Position numbers and translations under genes: made by a program. From NCBI GenBank assembly GCA_016350165.1, contig CP066225.1, positions 3,286,001 through 3,350,000 of the forward strand: DNA of 64,000 nt, read 5' to 3'. The DNA comes from Planctomycetota bacterium. GTDB lineage: Bacteria; Planctomycetota; Phycisphaerae; Phycisphaerales; Phycisphaeraceae. Numbering within the stretch: the first letter of the stretch is position 1; each line of letters begins with the position of its first letter. Positions 9,736 to 18,325 of the stretch are shown here, in pieces. The notes under the pieces are model-generated. The model was not told the DNA's origin, did not search any database, and worked only from the letters and a program-made list of their open reading frames with translations.

Positions 9736-10875
9736 CTACCGAATCGATTCATCAACCTGTGGCGTTGTATGTTCCAAAATCGCCAACAAACAAATCACCG
9801 CAAACGTATTCACTGCCGCTAAAATCGCCTGCCACTTATCAAGCGTTCCCAACATAATTCCCGACAACCCCGTCACAATCGTGCACAGCCAGATGATCAG
9901 CACCGCCGACCTGCGTGACAATCCCTTACGCACCAGTCGATGTGAAAAGTGTTGATGATCACCAGAAAGTGGTGACCGTCCTTGCGCCAACCTGATTAAC
10001 GTCACTGAAACAAAATCATACAACGGTATCGCCAAAATCATCAGCGGCATCAATACCCCATACCAATGCCCTGGATGCACAGACGACTCCGGATCAAAAT
10101 ATGTCGTCCTAACCGACAGCACAGCTATCAACGTACCAATCACAAGCGAGCCACCATCACCCATAAACATTTTCGCAGGCGGAAAGTTAAACACCAAAAA
10201 CGCAATCAGTGCACCCAACAACAGTGCTGCCAACGTCGCTACAAACCATTGCCCACCAATCAACGTTGCCGCCAAATAAATCGCCGTACAGATCGCCGCA
10301 ACACCTGCCGACAACCCATCCATATTATCCAGCATGTTGAACGCATTAATGATCACCGTGAACCACAACACCGATGCACTCACCGAAATCACCGTGCCCA
10401 GCAATCCCAAATATTCCTCACCTCCCAAAAACTTCAACACATGCATATCTGCAAACACGACCAACGTCGTCGCAGCAATCAATTGCACCGCCAACTTCAC
10501 ATACGGTCCCAGTGGTCGTCTGTCATCGATCATCCCCATCAAATGTAAAATTGCCAAAGCAATCAATATCGCACCACCCATCGACGTTCGTGATCGCAAC
10601 CCATCCAAGTGCATATACACCGTCGGCAGATATTCTTCATACACCTCTTTAGGCACTATCCAGATCCCAAACAAAATCAAAATCATCGGGATCGCTACAG
10701 CCCAGAAAATCCCAATCCCACCTGTGTTAGGCACCGCTACCAAATGCTTCTTGTGCGCTTCTTCACCAATCTGATCAAGCAGCCCAGCACGACGTGACGC
10801 ATACAGAATCACAGCCATGATCGGAAACCCAATCAAAAACGAAACCACAATAAATGAAAGACATATCTGAACCAT
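9736..10875 (-). CDS. WecA/TagO/MraY-family polyprenyl-phosphate sugar-1-phosphate transferase
   Basis: A multi-membrane-span enzyme that moves a sugar-1-phosphate from a UDP-sugar to undecaprenyl phosphate at the inner membrane, the first step of O-antigen, wall-glycan or exopolysaccharide assembly. I chose ATG at 10875-10873, which starts directly with a hydrophobic helix (MVQICLSFIVVSFLIGF); the frame extends to 10995 but that stretch is not membrane-like. Family motifs are present: DDRRPLGP (about 117-124), NMLDNMDGLSAG (about 180-191), the catalytic MGDGGS (about 238-243) and HQHFSHR (about 307-313). The last motif is typical of the WecA/TagO branch, so I prefer that to MraY. It is convergent with the zinc-ribbon operon, only 25 bases away. 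Confidence 0.88.
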   Translation of the reverse strand: MVQICLSFIVVSFLIGFPIMAVILYASRRAGLLDQIGEEAHKKHLVAVPNTGGIGIFWAVAIPMILILFGIWIVPKEVYEEYLPTVYMHLDGLRSRTSMGGAILIALAILHLMGMIDDRRPLGPYVKLAVQLIAATTLVVFADMHVLKFLGGEEYLGLLGTVISVSASVLWFTVIINAFNMLDNMDGLSAGVAAICTAIYLAATLIGGQWFVATLAALLLGALIAFLVFNFPPAKMFMGDGGSLVIGTLIAVLSVRTTYFDPESSVHPGHWYGVLMPLMILAIPLYDFVSVTLIRLAQGRSPLSGDHQHFSHRLVRKGLSRRSAVLIIWLCTIVTGLSGIMLGTLDKWQAILAAVNTFAVICLLAILEHTTPQVDESIR

Positions 10876-11021
10876 GAGATGATCATTCTTTGAAAGGATC
10901 GCTAGGTTCAAGGCTCCTCGCGCCTCATCCAACCCAGCTTTTCGTAAGACCCCATTATACCTCAAACTCTCCCCCGCCATACATCTCCAATCCATTCCAC
11001 CTGTGGATAAGCCGCACCCAC

Positions 11022-11050
11022 AAAAAAAGCTGAGGACCTGAATCCTCAGC
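11022..11050 (-). terminator. rho-independent terminator of dapB
   Basis: Read on the minus strand: GCTGAGGA, a 6-base loop, TCCTCAGC, then seven T. It lies 27 bases past the dapB stop codon. Confidence 0.88.
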
Positions 11051-11076
11051 CTGTCATTTTAGTCTCATCCCCTTCA

Positions 11077-11880
11077 TCACCCATTCAGATTCAGCACGTC
11101 CTTCATCGTATATCGCCCCACTTTCTGATTCACCAGCCACGCCGCCGTCTTAAGTGCTCCTCTCACATAAGAATCACGTGACGTCGATACATGCTTAATC
11201 TCCAGCCTTTCACCCAATGCCGCAAAGTACGCCGTATGCTCACCCGGATGATCACCAATCCGCAGCGTCTGCACCGTGATCTCATTCGGCTTCCTCAAGC
11301 AATCATCCCCATATCGCTCAAAAACCACATCCTTCTCAAAATCATGGTCCGTCGCATCGCAAATATGCTTCGCTAGCGTGATCGCCGTACCCGACGGTGC
11401 ATCCTTTTTGAACCGGTGATGCGCTTCCATGATCTCAATGTCATATTCATCTCCAAGCAACTGAGCAGCCTTCGCCGCCAGCACGTTCAGCACGTTCACC
11501 ACCAGCGAAAAATTCGATGCCCAGATAATTGGGATCTCCTTAGCCGCCTCATCGATCATTGCCTCATGCTCAGCTCCAAGCCCCGTCGTCCCAATCACCA
11601 GAGGCAACTTTCGTTCAACACACACATCAATCACTTTTCCCAGCACCGCAGGCACCGAAAAATCAATCACAGCGTCCACATCAGCCCCTTCTGGCAGCCC
11701 ATCTGTCAGTGGGACATTGATCGTTCCAGCCCCCGCAAGCTCCCCTGCATCCCTTCCCAGCCGCTCACAGCTTCCTGAATCCACCGCTGCTGTCACACAC
11801 AACCCTTCACTTTCCGTGCCCAACGCCACCAATCGTCTTCCCATCCTCCCGTCAGCTCCGAATATCGCGAGTTTTGTCAT
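11077..11880 (-). CDS. dapB: 4-hydroxy-tetrahydrodipicolinate reductase
   Basis: 267 aa, the usual DapB length. It reduces 4-hydroxy-tetrahydrodipicolinate with NAD(P)H in the diaminopimelate/lysine pathway, needed for both peptidoglycan and lysine. Visible are the Rossmann motif FGADGRMG (7-14), GTTG (97-100), and the signature EAHHRFKKDAPSGTA (152-166) with the catalytic His pair and Lys. ATG at 11880-11878 was chosen over the upstream in-frame start at 11937 because GGGATGGA sits just before it and residue 3 then begins the first Rossmann strand. It is followed by its own terminator, so it is probably transcribed separately from the downstream WecA-like gene. Confidence 0.95.
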   Translation of the reverse strand: MTKLAIFGADGRMGRRLVALGTESEGLCVTAAVDSGSCERLGRDAGELAGAGTINVPLTDGLPEGADVDAVIDFSVPAVLGKVIDVCVERKLPLVIGTTGLGAEHEAMIDEAAKEIPIIWASNFSLVVNVLNVLAAKAAQLLGDEYDIEIMEAHHRFKKDAPSGTAITLAKHICDATDHDFEKDVVFERYGDDCLRKPNEITVQTLRIGDHPGEHTAYFAALGERLEIKHVSTSRDSYVRGALKTAAWLVNQKVGRYTMKDVLNLNG

Positions 11881-12307
11881 TTTCCATCCCAAAATTAAGG
11901 TTTTTTTGCCTGATCCACTGTTCCACAGGCCACTCATTCACAATAATCACACCGCTTCAACCGAGCAAATCTTTCTCATTCACCCCAATTCCACACGATA
12001 GGTTGGGTAATACAAATCAGTTTTAACGCCTTTCCACCGATTTGACCCCTATCAACCCTCAGGAATGCTATACACACGCCCATATATGCGTTAAAATCTA
12101 ATTGCACAAAGCGTGGCTTAAACCGCGCCTCCTGCCTGAATTAAAGCAATTATTATAACCAGAGTGTTTTTCTCTTGCTGCATGAATCTTGATTGTTTCA
12201 CGGAGCGTTTTCGCCTCGGGTCCCTTCAACCTTATACAGCAACAGGATCTCTCAAGTTTCTTGAGTCACTCGGTCCAGATGAACCTCATGTATTAGCGAG
12301 TGTAGCC
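11881..12307. other. intergenic region between divergent dapB and TPR gene
   Basis: About 430 bases. The stretch 12164-12307 is open in frame with the TPR gene and could be coding if a GTG at 12164 is used. Otherwise I see no hairpin, repeat or clear promoter pair. Confidence 0.35.
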
Positions 12308-13771
12308 TTGGCATTATTCGGTAAGAAAAACAAAAGCGAAGCTGAACCTAAAACGTTCAAACGGGATCTCAAAAAAGCACGCCGATTCTTCGAGCACGCC
12401 AACACATACGCAGATTCACGTAACTACGACGGTGCAATCGAAATGTATGTCTCCGGCCTCAAGCACGACCCCGATAACATGGAAGTGCACGAAGCTATCT
12501 TTGACGTCGCAAAACGCCGCAAAGTCGGCGGCGGCAAACCGGCTGGCTTCAAAGAAAAAATGATGGGTGGCGGCTCCACACCGATCGAAAAAATGCTGCA
12601 CGCAGAAAAACTCTGGGCCAAAGACATGCTCAACTGTGATCACATGGCCGACGTCATGAAGCACGCAGTCGATGCAACCTCCGAAGGCGATGACCTCCTC
12701 ATGGAAGACGTCGCATACTGGGTTGGCTCACAACTCATCGAATTCAACACTCAGCAAAAAAAATCAGACAAACTCTATCGCACCGCAGTCGATCTCTTCT
12801 CGGAAATCGGTGCATACGATAAAGCCGTCGAAGCATGCAAGTGGCTCGTCCGTAACAACGACCGTAACGACAAGCTACGCTTCGAACTCAAACAACTCGA
12901 AGCTCAGCAATACTCCATGGCTTCTGATGAAGGCTCCTCCTTCCGTGACACCATCCGTAACGAAGAAGGCCAAGCCATCACCGAAATCGAAAACGCAACC
13001 ACTGCTACAAAATCGCAGCTCGACCAACTCATCGACGCGAAACGCGCCGAAGTCGAAGAAGATCCAGCCGACGTCGATCGCAAACTCAAACTCGCCGAAG
13101 CACTTCTACGCAAAGAAGAAATGGACGAGGAAAACGAAGCAATCGACATCTTCCAGTCAGTCTTCGACGAAACAGGACAATACCGATACAAAGTCAAAAT
13201 CGGCGACATCGCTATCAAGCAAGGTAACCGAAAAATTCGCGCTCTACGCAATCAATACGCGGACAACCCCGGCGACGAAAACCTCAAAACTGCTTTCAAA
13301 CAAGCACGAAAAGAACAACTCGTCTTCGAACTCAAAGAATTCGGCGAACGTGTCACCAACTACCCAACTGACCTCGGCCTCAAATATGAACTCGGCCGCC
13401 GTCAGCATCAAGCCGGTCAAATCGATGAAGCCATCGGCACATTCCAGCAAGCAAAACAAGACCCCAAACGTCGCTCCGCCGCAGCCTTCTATCTCGGCGA
13501 TTGTTACCTCAAAAAGGGCTGGATGGACGAAGCTATCGACACACTCAAAGAAGGCGTCGAAAACCACAAGGTCCCAGACGACCGTGTCGCTATGGACCTC
13601 AACTACCTCCTTATGGATGCACTCGAAAAGTCAGCCATCAAGAAGGAAGACGCAGCACTCGCAAAAGAAGCTCGCGAAATCGGCTCCGACATCCTCCAAA
13701 TCAACATCAACTACAAAGACATCAAAGATCGCGTCAACAAACTACGCGCTCTCGTCGATAAGTTCTCATAA
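12308..13771 (+). CDS. TPR-repeat protein of unknown function
   Basis: About 488 aa, cytosolic, rich in charged helices. The most natural start is TTG at 12308, giving (M)ALFGKKNK followed at once by a TPR unit (FFEHANTYADSRNYDGAIEMYVSGLKHDPDN). The frame is open to a GTG at 12164, but those 48 residues look unlike a protein start. A Gly-rich linker (VGGGKPAGFKEKMMGGG) follows the first repeat. More TPR-like units lie at about 350-400 (YELGRRQHQAGQIDEAIGTF) and 405-430 (YLGDCYLKKGWMDEAIDTL). TPR proteins act as scaffolds; nothing here shows the partner. Codons end strongly in C on this strand, as in its neighbours. Confidence 0.75.
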   Translation: MALFGKKNKSEAEPKTFKRDLKKARRFFEHANTYADSRNYDGAIEMYVSGLKHDPDNMEVHEAIFDVAKRRKVGGGKPAGFKEKMMGGGSTPIEKMLHAEKLWAKDMLNCDHMADVMKHAVDATSEGDDLLMEDVAYWVGSQLIEFNTQQKKSDKLYRTAVDLFSEIGAYDKAVEACKWLVRNNDRNDKLRFELKQLEAQQYSMASDEGSSFRDTIRNEEGQAITEIENATTATKSQLDQLIDAKRAEVEEDPADVDRKLKLAEALLRKEEMDEENEAIDIFQSVFDETGQYRYKVKIGDIAIKQGNRKIRALRNQYADNPGDENLKTAFKQARKEQLVFELKEFGERVTNYPTDLGLKYELGRRQHQAGQIDEAIGTFQQAKQDPKRRSAAAFYLGDCYLKKGWMDEAIDTLKEGVENHKVPDDRVAMDLNYLLMDALEKSAIKKEDAALAKEAREIGSDILQININYKDIKDRVNKLRALVDKFS

Positions 13772-13800
13772 GTTGATGCATAGCGAGGATGTGAATCCTG

Positions 13801-13834
13801 CAATTCAAGTAGCCGCGACCTGACAGGTCGCCGG
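13801..13834 (-). repeat. intergenic hairpin element, copy a (variable-arm type)
   Basis: On the minus strand: CCGGCGACCTGTCAGGTCGCGG, an almost perfect palindrome (GCGACCTG-T-CAGGTCGC), followed by CTACTTGAATTG. The tail matches the copy at 56407 (GGCTACTTTGAATTG), while the hairpin arms are completely different. It lies 30 bases downstream of the TPR gene. Confidence 0.6.
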
Positions 13835-13856
13835 TCTTTGAATCAAAACGAACGCT

Positions 13857-13882
13857 AAAGCCCACGTTTATCGTGGGCTTTT
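13857..13882 (+). terminator. terminator of the TPR gene
   Basis: A 10-bp stem AAAGCCCACG / CGTGGGCTTT with a 5-base loop, followed by a short T run. It lies 85 bases after the stop codon, beyond repeat copy a. Confidence 0.75.
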
Positions 13883-13925
13883 CCATAAAAACAACATGCA
13901 CCAACAGATAAACATATAATCAAGC

Positions 13926-13970
13926 AACACAATAGCCGCCAATCCACGATCGGCGCGCTCACCCCTCAAA
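13926..13970 (-). repeat. intergenic hairpin element, copy b
   Basis: On the minus strand: GAGGGGTGAGCGCG, then a hairpin GCCGATC-GTG-GATTGGC, then GGCTATTGTG. Its 5' flank and hairpin are almost identical to copies l (56407) and o (63285), which have GATCGGC in the second arm. Confidence 0.65.
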
Positions 13971-14038
13971 ACCTCCGCACCCCAGATTAAGTAACTATTG
14001 TCATCTATCCGCATATTAGACATACAGGAAACTCTCCA

Positions 14039-14806
14039 ATGTCAGCAAGAGCAATCGCCGTCATCCCCGCCAGATACGACTCCACCCGTTTTCCGGGCAA
14101 ACCACTTGCCGACAAAACCGGCAAGCCCCTCATCCAACACGTCGTCGAACAAGTGCGTCGCACACACCGAGTCGTACGCATCATCGTCGCCACTGACGAC
14201 CAACGCATCATCGACGCCGTCGAAGCCTGTGGCAGCGAAGCAATGATGACACGCAAAGATCATCCCAACGGCACATGCCGCATCGCCGAAGTCGTTGAAA
14301 AGTTGCAAACCGAATACCGCGAAAAAGGCGAAATCATGCCACGCATCATCGTCAACGTGCAAGGCGATGAACCCGACGTTGAACCCGAAGTTATCGACAA
14401 ACTCATCGACGGCCTCGATAACGATTCCGAAGCAGGCATGGCAACCCTCGCTTCAGAATTCGCACCAGACGAAGACCCCGCCGACCCCAACATCGTCAAA
14501 CTCATCCTTAATCAAAAGGGTCACGCCATCTACTTCTCACGTTCACTCATCCCACACGACCGTGACGGCAAAGGCGAAAATAAGCCACTCAAGCACCCCG
14601 GCCTATACGCCTACCGCCCCGACTTCCTCATGAAGTACGTTACCCTTGAAGAAACCCCACTCGAACGCACCGAAATGCTCGAACAGCTCCGCGCTATCGA
14701 ACATGGCTACCCAATCGCTGTCATCAAAGCCAACATCCAACATCACGGCATCGACACCCCCGAACAATACGAAGAATTCCTCCAACGCTTCAATCAAAAC
14801 AAATAA
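14039..14806 (+). CDS. kdsB: 3-deoxy-manno-octulosonate cytidylyltransferase
   Basis: 255 aa, the normal length. It joins CTP and Kdo to make CMP-Kdo for the inner core of lipopolysaccharide, so the organism should make an LPS-type outer membrane. The N-terminal nucleotide-binding signature is clear (AVIPARYDSTRFPGKPL), as are VATDD (about 50-54), VNVQGDEP (the metal-binding Asp, about 108-115) and the C-terminal HPGLYAYR and LEQLRAIEHGY. The usual H-x-SGTDR motif reads HPNGTCR here, a mild variant. The ATG has CAGGAA 8 bases upstream. No other LPS gene adjoins it, and repeat elements flank it on both sides. Confidence 0.95.
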   Translation: MSARAIAVIPARYDSTRFPGKPLADKTGKPLIQHVVEQVRRTHRVVRIIVATDDQRIIDAVEACGSEAMMTRKDHPNGTCRIAEVVEKLQTEYREKGEIMPRIIVNVQGDEPDVEPEVIDKLIDGLDNDSEAGMATLASEFAPDEDPADPNIVKLILNQKGHAIYFSRSLIPHDRDGKGENKPLKHPGLYAYRPDFLMKYVTLEETPLERTEMLEQLRAIEHGYPIAVIKANIQHHGIDTPEQYEEFLQRFNQNK

Positions 14807-14928
14807 CGAACCACTACACATTCATGATCCCAAACCACCTCAACCACTACATAGCTCACCTCACTAAACCAACGACACATTAGAGTGAAAAAACTCAGTA
14901 GGTTAAAAATATAATCAAAAAACAAACA

Positions 14929-14947
14929 GTCTAATCCATGATTAGAC
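14929..14947. repeat. CTAATC-N3-GATTAG palindrome
   Basis: Perfect 8-bp arms GTCTAATC / GATTAGAC around CAT. One of several similar short palindromes found next to gene ends in this window (21391, 50469, 51006, 51373, 53880). Confidence 0.5.
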
Positions 14948-14964
14948 TAATGAGCGATTAGAAT

Positions 14965-14996
14965 AAAAACACCGACTCTACCAGTCGGTGTTTTTA
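14965..14996 (+). terminator. terminator-like hairpin after kdsB
   Basis: AAAAACACCGACT and AGTCGGTGTTTTT form a long stem flanked by A on the left and T on the right, so it could work in both directions. It is 160 bases after the kdsB stop codon. Confidence 0.75.
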
Positions 14997-15021
14997 TTTG
15001 ATTGATGATTCAGAACTATCA

Positions 15022-15090
15022 GCCAACGATACGCTGCAGCGAAGCAACTCAACAATAGCCAGCGAGCCTCGCTCGTCGTGCGCACCCCTC
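15022..15090 (-). repeat. intergenic hairpin element, copy c (full length)
   Basis: On the minus strand: GAGGGGTGCGCAC, hairpin arms around CGAGCGAGGCTCGC, then TGGCTATTGTTGAGTTGC, then TTCGCTGCAGCGTATCGTTGG. It carries both the hairpin half and the conserved GCGTATCGTTGG half of the family. Confidence 0.65.
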
Positions 15091-15126
15091 ATTTTTCACT
15101 CTACGCACACTTTAATGACAACCACC

Positions 15127-15190
15127 AACCAACGATACGTTGTAGTGAAACATACTTCCCTAGCTGCGGATCTTTCCGAGAGACGTTCCG
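15127..15190 (-). repeat. intergenic hairpin element, copy d
   Basis: On the minus strand the 3' block reads GTTTCACTACAACGTATCGTTGG. Upstream is a different small hairpin (CGGA-AAGA-TCCG) followed by CAGCTAG. It is in tandem with copy c, same orientation. Confidence 0.6.
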
Positions 15191-15372
15191 TTGAAGTATT
15201 ATCTCCTCCCAATCTAAGATCACGATCAATCATCCATCAACACAATCTACCATCCAACTTTCCCTAAAAACGATCAAAGCAAATCATGTCTTACGACCAC
15301 ATCACCCCACCTACTGCCAACACAGTAGATGGGTCGCGCCGAATTTTACCAGCCCGCATAAACGCATTCAGA

Positions 15373-15546
15373 AGGGCAGCAGCGCGCACGAAAATGAAAG
15401 TTTTTGGTTTTTGGCCTGATTTCTGATGGTTTTGGACCATTTCTAGCTGATTTTTGACCAGAACGTTCTATTTCTGACTCGTTTTAAACCGCAATTTGGC
15501 CAATATTGAGCTTTCATGCGCGCTGCCCAAACATTTCGTGCGCACA
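15373..15546. repeat. segment bounded by inverted repeats
   Basis: The left end GGGCAGCAGCGCGCACGAAA (continuing ATGAAAG) is matched in inverted orientation by CTTTCATGCGCGCTGCCC at 15513-15530 and by TTTCGTGCGCAC at 15535-15546. The interior (about 110 bases) has repeated CTGATTT/TTTTGACC words and no open frame of interest. It could be a very small mobile element or a structured RNA. Confidence 0.4.
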
Positions 15547-15590
15547 AATACGCAAAAATCGTGCTGCATATGGAAACCAATTTGATATAT

Positions 15591-15624
15591 AAAAAATGGG
15601 AAGCAACCAACGAGGCTGCTTCCC
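15591..15624 (-). terminator. terminator downstream of the spondin PEP-CTERM gene
   Basis: Read on the minus strand: GGGAAGCA, loop, TGCTTCCC, then ATTTTTT. It is about 170 bases after the stop codon, so the transcript would have a long 3' tail. Confidence 0.7.
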
Positions 15625-15797
15625 GCGTAAGCGTAATAACGGAAAGTTATTGTTTAATCGAGAATATTGACCAGATGCTCAATGACGGCTTGGTTGCAAC
15701 TGCATGGCAGTACTTGGTTTACCGGCATCAAACATCTGATCAACGAGGACGGCGTTCATTGAACGCACTCAAAGTAGTCTTCTATTTAAATAATTAC

Positions 15798-16631
15798 TTA
15801 GCTACGGACTTTGTTTCGGCGGCGTGCCATCAACGGCATTGCAGCTAAACCAAGAAGCGCAAGTGATGATGGCTCAGGGAGTTGCGTGATCGTGATCCGG
15901 GCCAGTAGTTGATCTGAACCGATGATGTCGTTGCCAAAAACTGTTCCCGCAGCCGTGCTGCCACCCAGAATATTCCCATCCGCCAAGAGTCCGCCATGCG
16001 TCCCTACCGTGTTACTTTCACTCAAACCTTGGTCAGGCCCGGTCTGGCCGCCCGTGCCGGTGAGGAACGCAACTCCTTGCTCATCATTGACTTCCGTTCC
16101 TGCGTCGAGAACATCTGATCCGAAAATATCGATCGTGATTGGGCCAGCGAAGTTACCTGCCGCATCAAAAAGCTGGTACGCAGTCGGGTTGCCATTGGCG
16201 ATGAACGCGTCGTTAGATGGGATGACCATCGACACGTAACTGAAGAATTTATTTGAACTTACATCAAGGTCGGTGAACATTGCGGTTGCAGATGTGCCGG
16301 GTGCGATCGGCCCGCCGTTAGCGATCACACTGTCGATTCCACCTGCGCCACGGGTTGTGATCGCAGCAAATTCCTCAGATAAAAATGACGTAACTCCATC
16401 TTCTGCAAGACGTTCTAGTCCCGCAGTCGCAGTTGCATCCATGTCATATGAATCGAATGATCCATCATGGAAGCCAACCCAGAGCGGCGTGAGAAAGAAC
16501 CCATCGGAGGTCGTGAGATTCTCAACAGTGACTTGTATTCCCGATGCGGAAGCTGTTGTTGCTAAAGCAGTTAGCGCGAAAGCGGATGATGCGACGGTGG
16601 TGAGTACGGCGGCTCTTGTTTTCCCAATCAT
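15798..16631 (-). CDS. spondin-domain protein with PEP-CTERM anchor
   Basis: 277 aa, secreted. ATG at 16631-16629 has AGGAG 9 bases upstream; an in-frame GTG six bases earlier is too close to that RBS. A signal peptide ends near ATTASA. The body resembles spondin_N proteins (VTVENLTTSDGFFLTPLWVGFHDGSFD, then a FAAITTRG region and AMFTDLDVSSNKFFSYVSMVIPSNDAF). The last 25 residues are a PEP-CTERM signal: PEPSSLALLGLAAMPLMARRRNK, in which an exosortase would cut near PEP. Such proteins are exported and anchored or released at the cell surface. No exosortase gene is in the window. The ligand is unknown. Confidence 0.85.
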   Translation of the reverse strand: MIGKTRAAVLTTVASSAFALTALATTASASGIQVTVENLTTSDGFFLTPLWVGFHDGSFDSYDMDATATAGLERLAEDGVTSFLSEEFAAITTRGAGGIDSVIANGGPIAPGTSATAMFTDLDVSSNKFFSYVSMVIPSNDAFIANGNPTAYQLFDAAGNFAGPITIDIFGSDVLDAGTEVNDEQGVAFLTGTGGQTGPDQGLSESNTVGTHGGLLADGNILGGSTAAGTVFGNDIIGSDQLLARITITQLPEPSSLALLGLAAMPLMARRRNKVRS

Positions 16632-17406
16632 AAACACAGGCTCCTGGAGCTGATTACTTGATTCGCTTGGGACAGTTTCCTCTGATCGCTTCTATAAATA
16701 GTTATCACAACAAAAATAATGTTACTGATATACATTGGCCGGGCGATGTTTTGGGTGTGTGTCTTAGGGCTGATTCGTGTAATCGACTCTGTAAAATAAG
16801 TGAAAGATAAGTTTTGCAACATGACACGATGTTATGTTGCTGTCAGAAATTACTGTGGGACATCTAACGCTGCGATGGAGGGATTGCGGGCAGGTGAAAA
16901 ACATCTGTAACGCGGGTAAACGCACTAATCAGTAGTTAGATGCTACGTTTTATAAGGTTTTTGTAGGAGAAAAAGGTTTGTGAAGTTGACGGTGGTGACA
17001 TGCTGCAGATGTATTTGTATTGATGATTGAAGCGGCATGTAGTTTGGGTGTCGCACTTTGTTGAGTCGTTGGCGACTGCGTGTCGGTGTGGTGATCCACA
17101 CGTTTGAGTGGTGTTGTCACAGGTATTGTGACGGACATATAGAAAATCGAGTTAGGTTGATTCTTATTCCCCGATACGAGACTTTTTTTGTACTTATTCC
17201 AAAGTAGGGTGATGGAGTGTTTTGTTTGTGTCCTTTACGAGGCAGATTATGGAAATCGGTATTGAGAGGTGAGCAAAGAGTTTGGGTGATGATGGTGTAG
17301 AAATTTTTGAGGTGAGGGCATGTTGTTGTTGGATGGCAAGGAAGGAGGGGGTGCTATTGATTAGCGGTAAATGTTAGTTGCAGGAGAAGTGTTGAGTGGG
17401 ATGAGG

Positions 17407-17472
17407 CTTTCACGAAGCGTGGCTCAGCGGCGAGATTTATAAGTTTCACTTGAGCGTATCGTTGGAATGCGG
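17407..17472 (+). repeat. intergenic hairpin element, copy e
   Basis: Small hairpin CACG-AAG-CGTG, then GCTCAGCGGCGAG, then the conserved TTTCACTTGAGCGTATCGTT block. Confidence 0.6.
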
Positions 17473-17616
17473 GTGAGCATTTTGAGAGAGTGAGGGGGAT
17501 GATGCGGGATGGTGTTGTGGGCGGCGGCTTTCGGATCGTGGCTAACAATGAGACTTGTATAGCTAAGAAAAAGGGTGTGAAAATATGGGTAAGGTTTGTT
17601 TTGATGCAGTTTTTGA

Positions 17617-18027
17617 GATTTGGATGGCCAAGAGGGAGCGTGTCACTAAATGGTAGGGAATGTAAGAAGATACTGGGTGGGGTAAGTAGTTTTGGAAGTT
17701 TCTGATGTGGGGTGGTGGCTTCCGCAGAGTATGGCTCCGCGGCTAAGGTTAGAAGTTTCACTTGAACGTATCGTTGAATGGCGAGTCGGTGTTTTGAGGG
17801 GGAGAGGTGGATGAGGTGGGGTGTTGCTGGTTAGTTGTGGGGATTTGGATGGCCAAGAAGGAGCGTGTCGCTAAAGGGTAGGGAATGTAAGAAGATACTG
17901 GGTGGGGTAAGTAGTTTTTGGGGGATTTTGATGTGGGGTGGTGGCTACCACGAAACGTGGCTCCGCGGCTAAGGTTAAAAGTTTCACTTGAACGTATCGT
18001 AGGATGGCGAATCGGTGTTTATGAGGG
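17617..18027 (+). repeat. direct duplication of about 185 bp (contains hairpin elements f and g)
   Basis: Two diverged copies start 225 bases apart, 17617-17800 and 17842-18027. Both run GATTTGGATGGCCAAGA, GGAGCGTGTC, GGTAGGGAATGTAAGAAG, ATACTGGGTGGGGTAAGTAG, TGATGTGGGGTGGTGGCT, then a hairpin, GGCTCCGCGGCTAAGGTTA and TTTCACTTGAACGTATCGT. Copy f has a hairpin disrupted by changes (CCGCAGAGTATGG), copy g an intact one (CCACG-AAA-CGTGG). Neither copy has a common long open frame. Confidence 0.7.
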
Positions 18028-18069
18028 GTAAAGGGTGTTGGGATTGGGATGGCGATGAAGGGTTGCGGT

Positions 18070-18112
18070 GAGGTTGAGAGGTTTCACTTGCGTGTTTCGT
18101 TGGTTGGCGAGT
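18070..18112 (+). repeat. intergenic hairpin element, copy h (partial)
   Basis: Only the 3' block is present: GGTTTCACTTGCGTGTTTCG followed by TTGGTTGGCGAG. The hairpin half is missing. Confidence 0.45.
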
Positions 18113-18325
18113 GATCGATTTTAAGGGAATTAGGGGGAGGATAGAAGGGAATGAGGTGGGGTGATGGTGGATTGTGGGGGTGGTTTGGTGGGAAAAATTA
18201 GGTGTGGGCGGAAAAGTTTGTATGGATGCAAGGTCTGGGCAAGCAGGGGGATATGATTATTAACAAGGTGTGGGGGGAGGGGGGTGGTAACTTGAACGGG
18301 GTCAAGCAGCGTGGTACGGTAGGAC

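Larger units (their letters stand above)
14807..15797. other. repeat-rich non-coding region
   Basis: About 1 kb with no credible gene. From left to right: palindrome GTCTAATC-CAT-GATTAGAC (14929-14947), a strong terminator (14965-14996), repeat copies c and d, a hairpin CCCACCTACTG / CAGTAGATGGG (15306-15333), an inverted-repeat-bounded segment (15373-15546), and the terminator of the spondin gene (15591-15624). A 110-aa frame at 15516 spans that terminator and looks spurious. Confidence 0.6.
16632..18325. other. 1.7-kb G-rich non-coding region with repeats
   Basis: Between the divergent spondin gene and pyrG. The plus strand becomes very G-rich after about 16.85 kb. It contains a CTAATC-AGTA-GTTAG palindrome (16925-16939), repeat copies e, f, g and h, all in plus orientation, and a direct duplication of about 185 bp (17617-18027). 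Frames on either strand here (for example 17354, 17490, 18130) lack RBS and protein-like composition. No tRNA or known RNA was recognised. Confidence 0.55.

Noticed and set aside
12672-13823. 383-aa plus frame overlapping the TPR gene in another frame
   Set aside because: Ser/Thr/Lys/Asn-rich shadow caused by C-ending codons; the TPR frame has real repeats.
14998-15267. 89-aa frame after kdsB
   Set aside because: It runs through repeat copies c and d, so it is repeat-derived.
15516-15848. 110-aa frame in the repeat-rich region
   Set aside because: It spans an inverted repeat and the terminator of the spondin gene and overlaps that gene's 3' end.
17354-17761. 135-aa minus frame in the G-rich intergenic region
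   Set aside because: Low-complexity Pro/Leu/Thr translation of G-rich DNA; crosses repeat elements e and f.
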